The notes: generated by a model from the sequence alone, not told the origin. A DNA stretch of 64,000 nt from Bacteroidota bacterium (GCA_013376995.1 JACAAZ010000014.1:1-64000), one strand, 5' to 3'. Numbered from the stretch's first letter, positions 7,898 through 17,397 are shown. Made by a program: numbers and translations.

Positions 7898-9589
7898 CTA
7901 CTTAAGAGCTGGAATTGCTTGTTTTGCAGCTGCATTTTCAGGATCCAGAACTAGAATTTTCTCCCAGAAAACCATTGAATCAGCCTTAGCTTGGTCTTTA
8001 GTTGCGTCATCCTTGGCTGTTTTTGCAGCATCAAATTTCAGGTAATTGTAATACCCAAGATAACGATACGATTCGATCAGGTCCGACTTGTAACGTTGAT
8101 TGTCATTCTTAGCTTCAAGTATTTCCATTGCCTTCTGATAATCGTCCTTAGCCAGGCCCAGGGTTGTTTCAGGATCCATACCAGCGAGCGCCCGGGCTCT
8201 CCACAAATATCCAAGATATGAATTTGGAGCAAGGGCTACGACCTTAGTAAATGCTGAATCTGCATGGATAAGGTATTCCATTTTCTTGGCGGAGTCAGCT
8301 GTACCTGCAACCTCATTGGCTAAGACCAGCATATCTTTACCAATGCTGAAATATACAGATGAAGCAACATCGTATTTCTTCGCAACAATGAATTTTTCGT
8401 AATATTCAACAGCTAACAGGTTCTTTTTCTGTTTTTCGTAGGAGGCAGCAATATCTGAAAACAAATCTGTCTTGGTAGTATCCATTTCAAGGCATTTCTT
8501 CAGATTGATTATCCCAACTGAGTCACTCCCTGTTTTAATCAACAATTTACCGTAATATTCATAGTCAGTAGGAATGATCTTACTTGTATCTTTAGCTGAG
8601 CGCAATGCAAAGAACTTTGACATGGCATCTAATCCTTCGGGATATTTTTTAAGTTCAAAAGATGAATATCCTTTTAGGCGTAACATGACAGGATTTGAAG
8701 GATCTTTCTGCAGTACAGTAGAGATCAGGCTAATTACCTTATCATACTCCTTATTGAAATAGAGAATGGTGATATACCTGGATAAATCTTTGTCAGAATA
8801 CTCAGCCAGTTGTATATATTTTCCATAACATCTGCTTGCATTCCCAAACTTACCAAGGATGTACTCAAGTTCACCAAGCCCTTTTAAAGCAGGTATATAT
8901 GTTGAATCATGTGACAGGACAATATTCAACAGGTCTTCAGCACCCTGGTAATTCCGGGCCCTTACATTAATATCAGCGAGATATGTTTGAGCCTCACTGT
9001 TTTTAGGATCGTTATAAATAGCTTGTTCAAAACGACCTGATGCAAGTCCATTAAAGGAAACCTGGAGATAGTTCTCTCCTAATTTATAATAGAACTTCCC
9101 GGCAGCTAAATAGGGCTTTGCATTTTTCTTATCAAATCCTGAAGCTGAAGTCAGTAATTCAAAGCATTTTACAGAATCTCCGGCATTAAATCTTGCTTCT
9201 GCAATTTCAATAAGTGATATCACATCTTTTGCAGATAGTGCAGACTTCTGGATCTTATCCAGGGTAAGCAAAGCCTGGGCTTTATTACCCGACAAGTTAT
9301 CAAGCAATGCTAAGCCGACAGGGGCAAGGTTTGATTTGGGATCTGTCAATGGAATTTTATCAAAGCAAAGCTTGGCCGAATCAGGGTTATTCTGAATGGT
9401 ATAGATTTTTCCTAAAAAGAACCAGTCATTAGCATTACCGGATGCTTTGAGACTGTTGCGAAATTCTGATTTAGCCCTTCCATATTGTTGCATTTCGAGC
9501 CAGCGCATTGCTACTGAATTTTGAGATGATGCACTATACTGAAATGCCAGGCAGAATGCGATAAAAAAAAGAGATGCGACCTTCTTCAT
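7898..9589 (-). CDS. Exported TPR-repeat protein
   Basis: I place the start at the ATG at 9589, which gives a clean signal peptide (KK, hydrophobic core, cleavage near 'SASSQ') and a mature protein of about 540 residues. The 26 codons upstream in the same frame overlap the PstS-like gene and look non-coding. The body is a chain of tetratricopeptide-type helical pairs, with repeated phrases such as 'AQTYLADINVRARNYQGAED' and 'ALKGLGELEYILGKFGNASR'. TPR proteins are scaffolds and no catalytic motif is visible. It is the last gene of the exbB-exbD-exbD-tonB-pstS-like operon, so a periplasmic role linked to that energised system is inferred. Confidence 0.8.
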   Translation of the reverse strand: MKKVASLFFIAFCLAFQYSASSQNSVAMRWLEMQQYGRAKSEFRNSLKASGNANDWFFLGKIYTIQNNPDSAKLCFDKIPLTDPKSNLAPVGLALLDNLSGNKAQALLTLDKIQKSALSAKDVISLIEIAEARFNAGDSVKCFELLTSASGFDKKNAKPYLAAGKFYYKLGENYLQVSFNGLASGRFEQAIYNDPKNSEAQTYLADINVRARNYQGAEDLLNIVLSHDSTYIPALKGLGELEYILGKFGNASRCYGKYIQLAEYSDKDLSRYITILYFNKEYDKVISLISTVLQKDPSNPVMLRLKGYSSFELKKYPEGLDAMSKFFALRSAKDTSKIIPTDYEYYGKLLIKTGSDSVGIINLKKCLEMDTTKTDLFSDIAASYEKQKKNLLAVEYYEKFIVAKKYDVASSVYFSIGKDMLVLANEVAGTADSAKKMEYLIHADSAFTKVVALAPNSYLGYLWRARALAGMDPETTLGLAKDDYQKAMEILEAKNDNQRYKSDLIESYRYLGYYNYLKFDAAKTAKDDATKDQAKADSMVFWEKILVLDPENAAAKQAIPALK

Positions 9590-9647
9590 GTGAATCTGTA
9601 TTAACGAATTATTATGCTTGATTATAAAAAGTTTGTTTAACTCTGCG

Positions 9648-10589
9648 CTAATTAGTGATTTTAACAAGTCTCATGGGTTGAGTGATAGGGAGGACGCCTG
9701 TTTTTTGAATGATCCTTTGTCCTTTATCACTGGCAACAAAAGAAGTAAACCCGGACCCCAAACCAGCCCTTGGTTCGGAAATCAAAGCATAGATATACCT
9801 GCTGAAAGGATATTGATTGGTAGCCAGGTATGCCTGGTAAGGTTGATACGAGTTATCTGGTGTTGGGATGGCTTCCCTTGAGATTGCAGCAACTTTAATT
9901 TTGCTGAGGAAAGTAAGGCATTTGGGGTCATCACGGTCACTGACCCAATTAACTCCGATCAGTCCGATGGTTTCAGGGTTCCTGGAAACGAAATCCACAA
10001 CATCAAGATTGTACTTTAATGCCGACAACTGATCACCCAGTTTTCCTGTTTTAGTGACTGAGTCGACCATATACCTGACTGTGCTGGAGTTAGGGTTATC
10101 AAATACCACCTTGATTTTACCAAGTTTTGATTTCTTGTTTATTTGATTCCAGTTTGTTAATTCGCCAAGCAGAATTTTTTTGATTGTTTCAACTGAGAGC
10201 AGGGTATCTGGATTTTTAGGATTCAGGATAATGGCAATCCCATCCAAAGCCAGTCGAACTTCCCGTGGAAAGAATTTTTTAGAATGAAAATAATCCATTT
10301 CTTTTTTAGATAGTGGCCTTGATACAATAGCCAGCCTTACTGAGTCCTTCAGAAGCAGATTAAGAGCGTCGACTTCAGGAAGATATTTTGGATGGATAAG
10401 CGCATATTTGTAAACTGCGTGAAAAACAGGTAATTCCGCTTCAATGAGTGGTTTAAATGTTTCATCCACAGCTATTGTTGCGTCACCGGTAGTTGGCGTG
10501 TCAGTGTACTTGTCACTGGCATTTTTGTTTTTGCAACCTGAACTTAGGAGCAGGAATATAAGGCTAAGAAAAAGAAGTATCTTCTTCAT
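9648..10589 (-). CDS. PstS-like substrate-binding lipoprotein
   Basis: The ATG at 10589 opens a lipoprotein signal 'MKKILLFLSLIFLLLSSGC' with its lipobox cysteine at residue 19. The mature part has the fold signatures of phosphate-type (PstS, PBP-like) binding proteins, such as 'LLLKDSVRLAIVSRPLSKKE', 'DGIAIILNPKNPD' and 'ILLGELTNWNQI'. The C-terminus has 'YPFSRYIYALISEP', also common in PstS. No pstCAB genes are nearby, so it probably does not serve an ordinary ABC importer here. It follows a TonB/ExbBD set and a small membrane protein in the same direction. Phosphate as ligand is family inference only. Confidence 0.75.
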   Translation of the reverse strand: MKKILLFLSLIFLLLSSGCKNKNASDKYTDTPTTGDATIAVDETFKPLIEAELPVFHAVYKYALIHPKYLPEVDALNLLLKDSVRLAIVSRPLSKKEMDYFHSKKFFPREVRLALDGIAIILNPKNPDTLLSVETIKKILLGELTNWNQINKKSKLGKIKVVFDNPNSSTVRYMVDSVTKTGKLGDQLSALKYNLDVVDFVSRNPETIGLIGVNWVSDRDDPKCLTFLSKIKVAAISREAIPTPDNSYQPYQAYLATNQYPFSRYIYALISEPRAGLGSGFTSFVASDKGQRIIQKTGVLPITQPMRLVKITN

Positions 10590-10593
10590 GGTT

Positions 10594-10803
10594 TTAATTT
10601 TCAGCTGAGGAACCGGAATCTTCTGATGCGATATCAAATGAAGAATGGTATGTCCTGTAACCTCTGAAGATAGCATAGATAACAAACAATATGCCAACTG
10701 CTATATTCTGCAAAGGTGAAAGAACATACCATCTTTTGATCAGGAGAAAAACTCCTGTAAGAAGATAAACGCCGGCCAAGCAATAACTTATGATTTTCCT
10801 CAA
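10594..10803 (-). CDS. Small two-helix membrane protein, TTG start
   Basis: A 69-residue protein with two predicted membrane segments ('ISYCLAGVYLLTGVFLLI' and 'IAVGILFVIYAIFRGY') and a short acidic tail. No ATG is available in frame between the preceding stop and the coding part; the best start is TTG at 10803. It lies between tonB and the PstS-like gene and ends 4 bases before the latter, so it is probably translated with it. Function unknown. Confidence 0.6.
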   Translation of the reverse strand: MRKIISYCLAGVYLLTGVFLLIKRWYVLSPLQNIAVGILFVIYAIFRGYRTYHSSFDIASEDSGSSAEN

Positions 10804-10845
10804 AATACCGGCTTTTTCAGTGATATAGTTAGCTTACCCTAAACT

Positions 10846-11664
10846 TTACTGAAGGGTAAATTTGATCGGAAGATTGAATTGAACCGGTACGGATTTTCCA
10901 TTCTGGCGTCCGGGGATCCATGATGGCATAGCCCTTACAACACGTAACGCTTCTTCATCACATCCTCCTCCAATACCACGTAATATCCTAACATCAGAAA
11001 TCTGGCCTGACTTATTAACAACAAATGTTACGTAAACAGAACCGGCGATTCCGCTTTCCCTTGCCATTTGAGGGTACTTGATGTTCTCACGAAGGAATTT
11101 CATCATGCTTTGTTCACCACCGGGGAATTCAGGCATCTGTTCAACAACAGTAAAGGGCTTTTCATAAACCTCTTCAACTACTTCCTTCTTGGTGGCATTA
11201 AGATCAGCAAGGTCCTGGGCATCAGCATCGTTACTGTTACCTTTAACATCGATAGTTGAGATGTCGAGCTTGGATTTATTCAATTCATCCTGGTTCTTCA
11301 TTACCTGGTCATCCTTAACTTCATCATCGTTCTTGATAACCGGGGGAGTAAATTGGATTGTGCTCTTGATCTTTTGTGGAGGAGGCTCATCAAGCTTTAT
11401 TTTCTCTGGCTCTTTAGCTTTTTTCTCCATCTTGATATTAGAGAGGGCATTTACTTCAACATTAGCTTCTTTTCTGTCAGGGATCATACTCTTGATCAGT
11501 CCCGGGAGAGTGAAAGCGAGGATGAATAATGCTAATGTGAGTATGATTGCCAGACGATGACGTTTGGAGGAAAGTTTGCGCATGATATAGGCACCATAGT
11601 CTTTCGGTCTTGTTTCGAAAACTATATCACACCATTCGTCTGAATATATATCTACTTTTTGCAT
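10846..11664 (-). CDS. tonB: TonB-family energy transducer
   Basis: A 272-residue protein with one membrane helix near residues 38-58 ('LAIILTLALFILAFTLPG'). A proline/lysine/glutamate-rich periplasmic linker follows ('EKIKLDEPPPQKIKS'). The C-terminal TonB domain spans roughly residues 180-272 and ends in 'PVQFNLPIKFTLQ'. The cytoplasmic N-terminus ('RPKDYGAYIMRKLSSKRHR') is the form usual in Bacteroidetes. It should carry proton-motive energy from the adjacent ExbB/ExbD motor to outer-membrane receptors. A second TonB-like gene lies at 53987. Confidence 0.9.
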   Translation of the reverse strand: MQKVDIYSDEWCDIVFETRPKDYGAYIMRKLSSKRHRLAIILTLALFILAFTLPGLIKSMIPDRKEANVEVNALSNIKMEKKAKEPEKIKLDEPPPQKIKSTIQFTPPVIKNDDEVKDDQVMKNQDELNKSKLDISTIDVKGNSNDADAQDLADLNATKKEVVEEVYEKPFTVVEQMPEFPGGEQSMMKFLRENIKYPQMARESGIAGSVYVTFVVNKSGQISDVRILRGIGGGCDEEALRVVRAMPSWIPGRQNGKSVPVQFNLPIKFTLQ

Positions 11665-11707
11665 ACTATCAGTTCTTTATTGGTTTGGATAACCTGGAAT
11701 CTCCTGA

Positions 11708-12322
11708 TCAGATATTCATATCCTTAATGAGGGCTTTGTCAATATCATCAAGGTCCACAATTGCATATCTGCTGATACTGCAAATGTTCATCTCATCCAA
11801 TGCATCTACCAGGTTCTTATAGTTGGCATCATCAGTTGCCATTATACGGACTATAGGTGCATTTTTGTTGTTACGTAATTCGGTTAGCCTTTTCTGGTAT
11901 ATTTCTTCGCTCATCTTGGTCTTGACCTTTTCTTGCTTGAGGTCTTCAACTTGCTTAGCTACATCGAAATTCTTTTCAAGCAACATCTTTCTCAAACCAT
12001 CTGCTGCATAGGTAGTTTTGAGGACCTTAGCTCCTTCAGATTTTCCGTAGTAATAAAAGACAGCATTATTCTTACCAAGAACCAGGGTAATAGCCTGGGA
12101 AGCTTTGGCAACTGTTTGCTGATCTTCATCAACTTTCTTGTTTGAAGGCATGGCAATTTCCATGGTCTGAGGCTTGATCATCGAGGTTGCAAGCATAAAG
12201 AAAGTGATAAGAAGGAACCCAAGGTCAACCATAGGGGTCATATCGACTCTTGATGGTATCTTTTTCGATCTTTTCTTCCCGCCTTTTTTGTGCGAGCCGC
12301 TATCTTGACTTATTTCTGCCAT
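11708..12322 (-). CDS. exbD: ExbD-family biopolymer transport protein (second copy)
   Basis: A 204-residue ExbD/TolR protein. One membrane helix contains 'VDMTPMVDLGFLLITFFML', with the conserved Asp of the proton path in 'PMVDLGFL'. A periplasmic domain follows. A lysine-rich stretch precedes the helix. It lies between the other exbD and tonB. Paired exbD genes are common in Bacteroidetes TonB operons. A short helical insertion ('VEDLKQEKVKTKMSEEIYQK') sets this copy apart from its neighbour. Confidence 0.9.
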   Translation of the reverse strand: MAEISQDSGSHKKGGKKRSKKIPSRVDMTPMVDLGFLLITFFMLATSMIKPQTMEIAMPSNKKVDEDQQTVAKASQAITLVLGKNNAVFYYYGKSEGAKVLKTTYAADGLRKMLLEKNFDVAKQVEDLKQEKVKTKMSEEIYQKRLTELRNNKNAPIVRIMATDDANYKNLVDALDEMNICSISRYAIVDLDDIDKALIKDMNI

Positions 12323-12346
12323 TTTTCTAAAAAATTAGAAGTTTCA

Positions 12347-12952
12347 TTATTTAGCGTTTGGGCCTTCCAATCGGGTTATCAGATTGTAACGATTTTCGTC
12401 GAGTTCCTGTAAACTCTTCATCACTTTCTTGATAACAGGATAAGGTGTGGATTCATCAGCTTTAATAGCGATGCGTAGATCCGGATTGATGTCCCGGGCT
12501 GCCTTGACCCAATTCTTAAATTGGTTATCTGTTGAGTCAGAAGGAATCCCCAGGTTATTGTTCGGGAGATCCCGGATCTCAGGTTTCAGGTTCAAATAGG
12601 TTTTCATAGCTTGCATTGGATTCCCAACGACATCAAGCACAGAATAACGTTTGATTTCATCTGGTGTAAGGACGACACTATAGTCACCAGCCATTTTTTC
12701 GATCAGCTGTTGTCTTTTGTCCTGCCCGTCAATTCCGAAATATATTTTACCTGTTTTATCGACAAGGATTGTCATAATGTTGGTTTCAGGTATTTTGATT
12801 TCCGAAACGGAGGATGGAGTGGCTACCAAAACCGGCTCCTTCTTTACGAAGTTTGATGTCAACATAAAGAAAGTGAGCAGCAGGAAGGCTACGTCGCACA
12901 TCGCCGTCATATCAACCCAGGTGCTTTTTCTTTTAACTTTTGCTTTTGGCAT
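12347..12952 (-). CDS. exbD: ExbD-family biopolymer transport protein (first copy)
   Basis: A 201-residue ExbD/TolR homologue with the membrane segment 'VDMTAMCDVAFLLLTFFML' near residues 12-30, where Asp in 'AMCDVAFL' is the conserved proton-path residue. The periplasmic part ends in 'KKVMKSLQELDENRYNLITR', typical of the family. It is 28 bases downstream of exbB and 24 bases upstream of the second exbD, so the three should form one motor, possibly with a mixed ExbD pair. Confidence 0.9.
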   Translation of the reverse strand: MPKAKVKRKSTWVDMTAMCDVAFLLLTFFMLTSNFVKKEPVLVATPSSVSEIKIPETNIMTILVDKTGKIYFGIDGQDKRQQLIEKMAGDYSVVLTPDEIKRYSVLDVVGNPMQAMKTYLNLKPEIRDLPNNNLGIPSDSTDNQFKNWVKAARDINPDLRIAIKADESTPYPVIKKVMKSLQELDENRYNLITRLEGPNAK

Positions 12953-12980
12953 GGTATTTACCGTTTAATATCAGTTAAAA

Positions 12981-13793
12981 CTATGCATGATTTGCTGCAT
13001 ATGACTGTACCAGGCTGAATCCAGCTTCATCAATGCTGTAAGTGAGTTTGTCGATACGAGTTGTAAAATAGTTGTAGAAAATCATTGCTATAGCAGCAGT
13101 TCCGATACCAAATGCAGTATTGATAAGAGCTTCAGAAATACCTCCGGCAAGTGCAACTGAGTCAGGAGCACCGGCATTGGCAAGTGCGGCAAAAGCACGG
13201 ATCATACCTAATACAGTTCCCAGAAGTCCCATGAGTGTACCCAGTGATGTAATTACGGCAAGCATAACAAGATTTTGTTCCAAAGCCGGTAATTCAAGAG
13301 AAGTAGCTTCTTCAACTTCTTTCTGGAGAGCTGAAAGTTTCTGATCTTTTACCATGCTGTTGTCTTTTTCAAGCATACGATACTTGACAAGGACTGAACG
13401 AATAACGTTGGCAACCGAACCACGTTGAGCATCACATGCACCAAGAGCAGATTCGATATCATTTTTCTGCAGGTCAGCTTTAACTACCTGTACAAAATTT
13501 ACAACATTACCTTTGCCCGAAGCTTTCGTGATGGCAATGAATCGCTCAATAACGAAAGTAATAACAGTTAAAAGCAAAGTGATAAGGATTGGTACAATGA
13601 ATCCGCCTTTGTATACTAGCCCGTAATAATTGCCTGGTAAAGCAGCATTGTCATGGTTATTTCCCTGGAAGTTAGCAGGATTACCCATCACATAATTATA
13701 TACCACAAGTGCAACTACTAATGCAACAGGAATAACCAGAGCAGAGAAACTAATGCTAAAGCCCTTACTTTTAAGATCACGATTCTTTTTCAT
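12981..13793 (-). CDS. exbB: ExbB/TolQ/MotA-family proton channel
   Basis: A 270-residue inner-membrane protein. An N-terminal helix lies near residues 13-33, followed by a helix near 65-85 ('FIVPILITLLLTVITFVIERF'). The family core follows ('ITSLGTLMGLLGTVLGMIRAF' and 'ISEALINTAFGIGTAAIAMIFY'). It forms the channel that, with ExbD, powers TonB. It is the first gene of the operon, with a TAnnTTTG box 78 bases upstream. Confidence 0.92.
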   Translation of the reverse strand: MKKNRDLKSKGFSISFSALVIPVALVVALVVYNYVMGNPANFQGNNHDNAALPGNYYGLVYKGGFIVPILITLLLTVITFVIERFIAITKASGKGNVVNFVQVVKADLQKNDIESALGACDAQRGSVANVIRSVLVKYRMLEKDNSMVKDQKLSALQKEVEEATSLELPALEQNLVMLAVITSLGTLMGLLGTVLGMIRAFAALANAGAPDSVALAGGISEALINTAFGIGTAAIAMIFYNYFTTRIDKLTYSIDEAGFSLVQSYAANHA

Positions 13794-13871
13794 ACAATCG
13801 ACTGTTAATGGTTAAGATTATTTTGATTATTTATTCTTTTGGTTTAAAGGTGTTTTTTGCTTTTAGTAAGG

Positions 13872-13879
13872 CAAATGTA
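13872..13879 (-). promoter_or_regulatory. Putative -7 box upstream of exbB
   Basis: The minus strand reads TACATTTG, matching TAnnTTTG, 78 bases before the exbB start. No TTTG is seen at the expected -33 distance. Confidence 0.4.
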
Positions 13880-14171
13880 GGTAAAAATCAATTAGAAAGA
13901 GAGTAGGTTATTGAAATTATCTTGCTGTTAGTAAACGTCTTCCCTTCTTTTTTTCGACTTGGGATTTAGATTGAAAGAATTTGCGTCGGCTACTTAATTT
14001 CAAAAGCTTTATCACTAGATATTTATACATTTTTCATGTATCCAAGTTTTCAGAACCTAATTTGGGCTGTTCAACTAAAATTTAAACTGATTCTTGATAG
14101 TGAATCCTTGGATTGTCAACGTTTCGCGAAAAGTAATATTGTGATGCACCTGAATAGAATATTCCATAAAA

Positions 14172-14209
14172 AGCAAAAAAAAAAGGCTACCAAATAAATG
14201 ATAGCCTTT
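14172..14209 (-). terminator. Rho-independent terminator of secDF
   Basis: On the minus strand an 8-bp stem (aaaggcta / tagccttt at 14182-14189 and 14202-14209) is followed by a long run of T (the A tract at 14172-14184). It lies 17 bases beyond the secDF stop. Confidence 0.85.
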
Positions 14210-14226
14210 CTTCTTAATGAAATCAA

Positions 14227-17200
14227 TTATTTGGCTTCAGCCATTTTCTTTTCATGCCTGCGTTTTTGCCACATGATCAGATCATAGGCAATAGGAGTAG
14301 CGTTCAGAATGGATGAGTAAGTACCAACTGCAACACCGACCATCAAAGCAAAACAGAATCCCCTGATTACTTCACCACCGAAGATGAACATGGCTAGCAA
14401 TACCATGAAAGTAATGCCCGAGGTATTCAAGGTTCGTCCGAGGGTACTGTTGATAGCAGCATTCATTGTTTCCTTAACATCACGTTTTGGATACAGGGCA
14501 GTATACTCACGAATACGGTCAAAGATAATTACCGAGTCCATAATTGAATAACCGATGATGGTAAGAATTGCCGCTATAAAGTGCTGGTCAATATCAAGAC
14601 TGAATGGTAAAACTCCATACAACAATGAGAACAGGGTCAAAACGATGAAGGTATCGTGGAATAGTGAAATTACACCTCCCAATCCCCATTGCCATTTGCG
14701 GAAACGGAAAACAATGTAAGCAAAGATGATAAGCAGCGAGAAGAATACAGCATAATATGCTTTTACCAAAAGGCTATATGCAATAATTGGCTGTACTTTC
14801 TGTGAACTCATTTTCCCGAGAGCCTTCTTATCCGAGTGGGCAAGAAAATCAGCCTGGGAAATACTGTTCTTATACAATGGCTTCAATCCTTCAAAAAGTT
14901 TATTCTCAACAATTGAGTCAACCTTAGGCGAAGAATCATCAATCATGAATGAAGTGGTGATCTTAACCTGGTTGTTAGGCCCGAATGTCTTGACTTCCGG
15001 CTCTTTTCCATAAACTTTGGCAAGTGCAATGCGAACATTGTCAGTCCTGACATCCTGATCAAAACGAACAACGTAGGTACGCCCACCTTCGAAATCGATG
15101 CCATAGCTAAGTCCCCTTACAAAAAGAGAAACGATTCCAATGATAACCAGAGAACCTGAAATGATATAGAAGGTCTTCCTTAATTGAATGAAGTCAATTT
15201 TGGTATGAGTGAGGATGTTCTCGGTGTAACGTGTCCATACAGTGATCTTCTTATTTCCATCCAGAAGGCGGGTGAAGAGAAGACGTGTAATAAAGATTGC
15301 ACAGAACAATGAACTGAGAATACCAATGATAAGTGTGGTAGCAAAGCCCTGAACCGGGCCAGATCCAAAGACATAAAGTACAATACCAGTTAAGAGTGTT
15401 GTAACGTTACTGTCGATAATAGCTGTAAGAGCATGTTTGTAACCGTCATTGATGGCAAGCCGCATACCTTTGCCTGCCCGGATTTCTTCACGGATACGTT
15501 CATAGATAATAACGTTCTTATCGACGTCCATCCCCAGGGTAAGAACTATACCGGCAATACCAGGAAGAGTAAGAACAGCTCCAATGGAAGCCAGAATACC
15601 GAAAACAAACAACATGTTGACAAACAGAGCAACGTTTGCGATCATACCGGCTCTGTTGTAATAGAATATCATGTATAGCAGGGTAAGGAAGAAGGCGACA
15701 ACGAATGACCATAAGCCGGCGTTTATAGCCTCTTTACCCAATGTAGGTCCAACTACAGCCTCTTCAACAATACGGGCAGGAGCCGGTAGTTTACCTGATT
15801 TCAGAACAGTTGCAAGGTCCTGGCCTTCTTCAATGGAGAAATTGCCGGTAATGGATGAGCGGCCATTAGGAATTTCATCATTTACTCTTGGAGCAGAATA
15901 TACGTATCCATCAAGAACGATGGCTACTTGTTTGCCGACATTTGCTGCAGTAAGGTTTCTCCAGGTTTTAGCACCTTCGGAGTTCATGCTCATAGCAACT
16001 TCAACTTTTCCGTTCTGGTCATAATCCTGACGTGCATCAACGATAACGTCACCTGCAAGCGAAGCAGTATTTTCGCGGTTTGATGAACGCAAAGCATAAA
16101 GTTGGAGCACATCAGGCATTTCCTTTTCAGGTTTTACACCCCATGCAAGGATAAGATTCCTGGGGAAAAGCTTGCTAACCTTGCTCAAAAGCCTGTTAAC
16201 GCGGGCAGTATCCTTTATGGCAGCATATCCAACTGTTGAACCTTCGCTGGGATAGTACTGGCCATCCTTGCCCTGGTATATAGCGGGACGGAAATAGGCA
16301 TACAAAGGATTTTCCTTAGCGTATTTTTCAAAGCTCTCTTTGTCCTTGCCTTTGGCAGTAGTATCTTTCTTCAGTTTGTCTAACAAGGCCGATTTGCTGG
16401 CAGTGTCAGCAACTTTAACTGGCTTCTTATTGAGAGAATCAGCTTTAGCTTTGGTGGCAGTTGTGGAATCAACTGATTTATTATCGAGAGAGTCGATACC
16501 GGTGAGGCCGGCAAGCCGTTTGTTAGCTTCGCCGAAGTAACCTGAAAGCTGGGTGAATTGATAGGTTTCCCAGAATTCAAGTTTAGCAGTTCCCTGCAGA
16601 AGTTTCCTTACACGTTCAGGTTCCTTAATACCAGGAAGTTCGATAAGAATCCTGTCGCTGGTTGTCAGTTTCTGGATATTTGGCTGGGTAACGCCAAAGC
16701 GGTCAATACGATTATGCAGAATATTGTAGGTGCGTTCGTAGGCATCATTACATTCCGTACGGATCACTTTCAATACTTCTTCATTAGTGGAATTTGGTTT
16801 GATCTTGTCGCGCATTTCCATCCTGCCAAATATGGCGGATAGTTTGGCATTGGGATCAACTTCCTTGAATGCTTCCCCAAAAAGCGTAACGAAGTCGCGC
16901 TGGCTGTTCTTTTGCCTTTCTGCGGCCAGGTTCATGGCTTTTTTGAAAGTTGGGTTAGGGCTGTATCCTGACATGGCATTAACAACATCCGAAACCGAAA
17001 CTTCGAGGGTTACATTCATCCCGCCTTTGAGGTCAAGACCTAGGTTGATCTCACGCTCTTTACACTCTTTGTAAGTGTATTTGCGAAGAAGGATGTTGTA
17101 AACCGGGAGGCTGGAAACCGAATCCAGGTAATAACGTTCGCGCACAGCTGCTATTGAGTCGGCGATTGAAGCCTCTTTAGTGGCGTCTCCCATGGCAAGC

Positions 17201-17349
17201 TTTTTTACAAGCGCCATTGCCTGTTCATCCCTGGCATATTTACTGGCTCTGTTCTCAGTAATCCGGGAGATGACAGTAAAAGAGAGTTGGAAAAGGCACA
17301 CCAAGGCAAACGCGATAGCAAAAAAACGAATTGCGCCTTTATTCTGCAT
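14227..17349 (-). CDS. secDF: SecDF fusion, protein translocase subunit
   Basis: A 1040-residue SecD-SecF fusion, the usual form in Bacteroidetes. The ATG at 17349 is chosen because a membrane helix begins at once ('AIRFFAIAFALVCLFQLSF') and a promoter fits just upstream. SecD signatures include 'INLGLDLKGGMNVTLEVSV', 'HNRIDRFGV' and the 'LTLGMDVDKNVIIYERIREE' helix. The SecF half starts near residue 730 with 'GIDFEGGRTYVVRFDQD' and ends with 'IGYSIMDSVIIFDRIRE' and 'LGRTLNTS'. Twelve membrane helices are expected. It uses proton motive force to pull proteins out of SecYEG. A Ser/Lys/Asp-rich low-complexity insertion lies in the P1 region at about residues 283-336. Confidence 0.95.
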   Translation of the reverse strand: MQNKGAIRFFAIAFALVCLFQLSFTVISRITENRASKYARDEQAMALVKKLAMGDATKEASIADSIAAVRERYYLDSVSSLPVYNILLRKYTYKECKEREINLGLDLKGGMNVTLEVSVSDVVNAMSGYSPNPTFKKAMNLAAERQKNSQRDFVTLFGEAFKEVDPNAKLSAIFGRMEMRDKIKPNSTNEEVLKVIRTECNDAYERTYNILHNRIDRFGVTQPNIQKLTTSDRILIELPGIKEPERVRKLLQGTAKLEFWETYQFTQLSGYFGEANKRLAGLTGIDSLDNKSVDSTTATKAKADSLNKKPVKVADTASKSALLDKLKKDTTAKGKDKESFEKYAKENPLYAYFRPAIYQGKDGQYYPSEGSTVGYAAIKDTARVNRLLSKVSKLFPRNLILAWGVKPEKEMPDVLQLYALRSSNRENTASLAGDVIVDARQDYDQNGKVEVAMSMNSEGAKTWRNLTAANVGKQVAIVLDGYVYSAPRVNDEIPNGRSSITGNFSIEEGQDLATVLKSGKLPAPARIVEEAVVGPTLGKEAINAGLWSFVVAFFLTLLYMIFYYNRAGMIANVALFVNMLFVFGILASIGAVLTLPGIAGIVLTLGMDVDKNVIIYERIREEIRAGKGMRLAINDGYKHALTAIIDSNVTTLLTGIVLYVFGSGPVQGFATTLIIGILSSLFCAIFITRLLFTRLLDGNKKITVWTRYTENILTHTKIDFIQLRKTFYIISGSLVIIGIVSLFVRGLSYGIDFEGGRTYVVRFDQDVRTDNVRIALAKVYGKEPEVKTFGPNNQVKITTSFMIDDSSPKVDSIVENKLFEGLKPLYKNSISQADFLAHSDKKALGKMSSQKVQPIIAYSLLVKAYYAVFFSLLIIFAYIVFRFRKWQWGLGGVISLFHDTFIVLTLFSLLYGVLPFSLDIDQHFIAAILTIIGYSIMDSVIIFDRIREYTALYPKRDVKETMNAAINSTLGRTLNTSGITFMVLLAMFIFGGEVIRGFCFALMVGVAVGTYSSILNATPIAYDLIMWQKRRHEKKMAEAK

Positions 17350-17397
17350 GTGATTAGAATTTAGATAGTTAACTAAGAATGCTATTTTTTGAGCCTG

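Larger units (their letters stand above)
13794..14226. other. Intergenic region between secDF and exbB
   Basis: This holds the exbB promoter-like box at 13872-13879 and, at its left end, the secDF terminator. The middle 250 bases are AT-rich, and I see no gene, repeat or RNA in them. Confidence 0.6.

Noticed and set aside
7717-7905. A 62-codon plus-strand frame
   Set aside because: It is built over the 13-bp hairpin and overlaps the end of the TPR gene; no family resemblance and no promoter seen.
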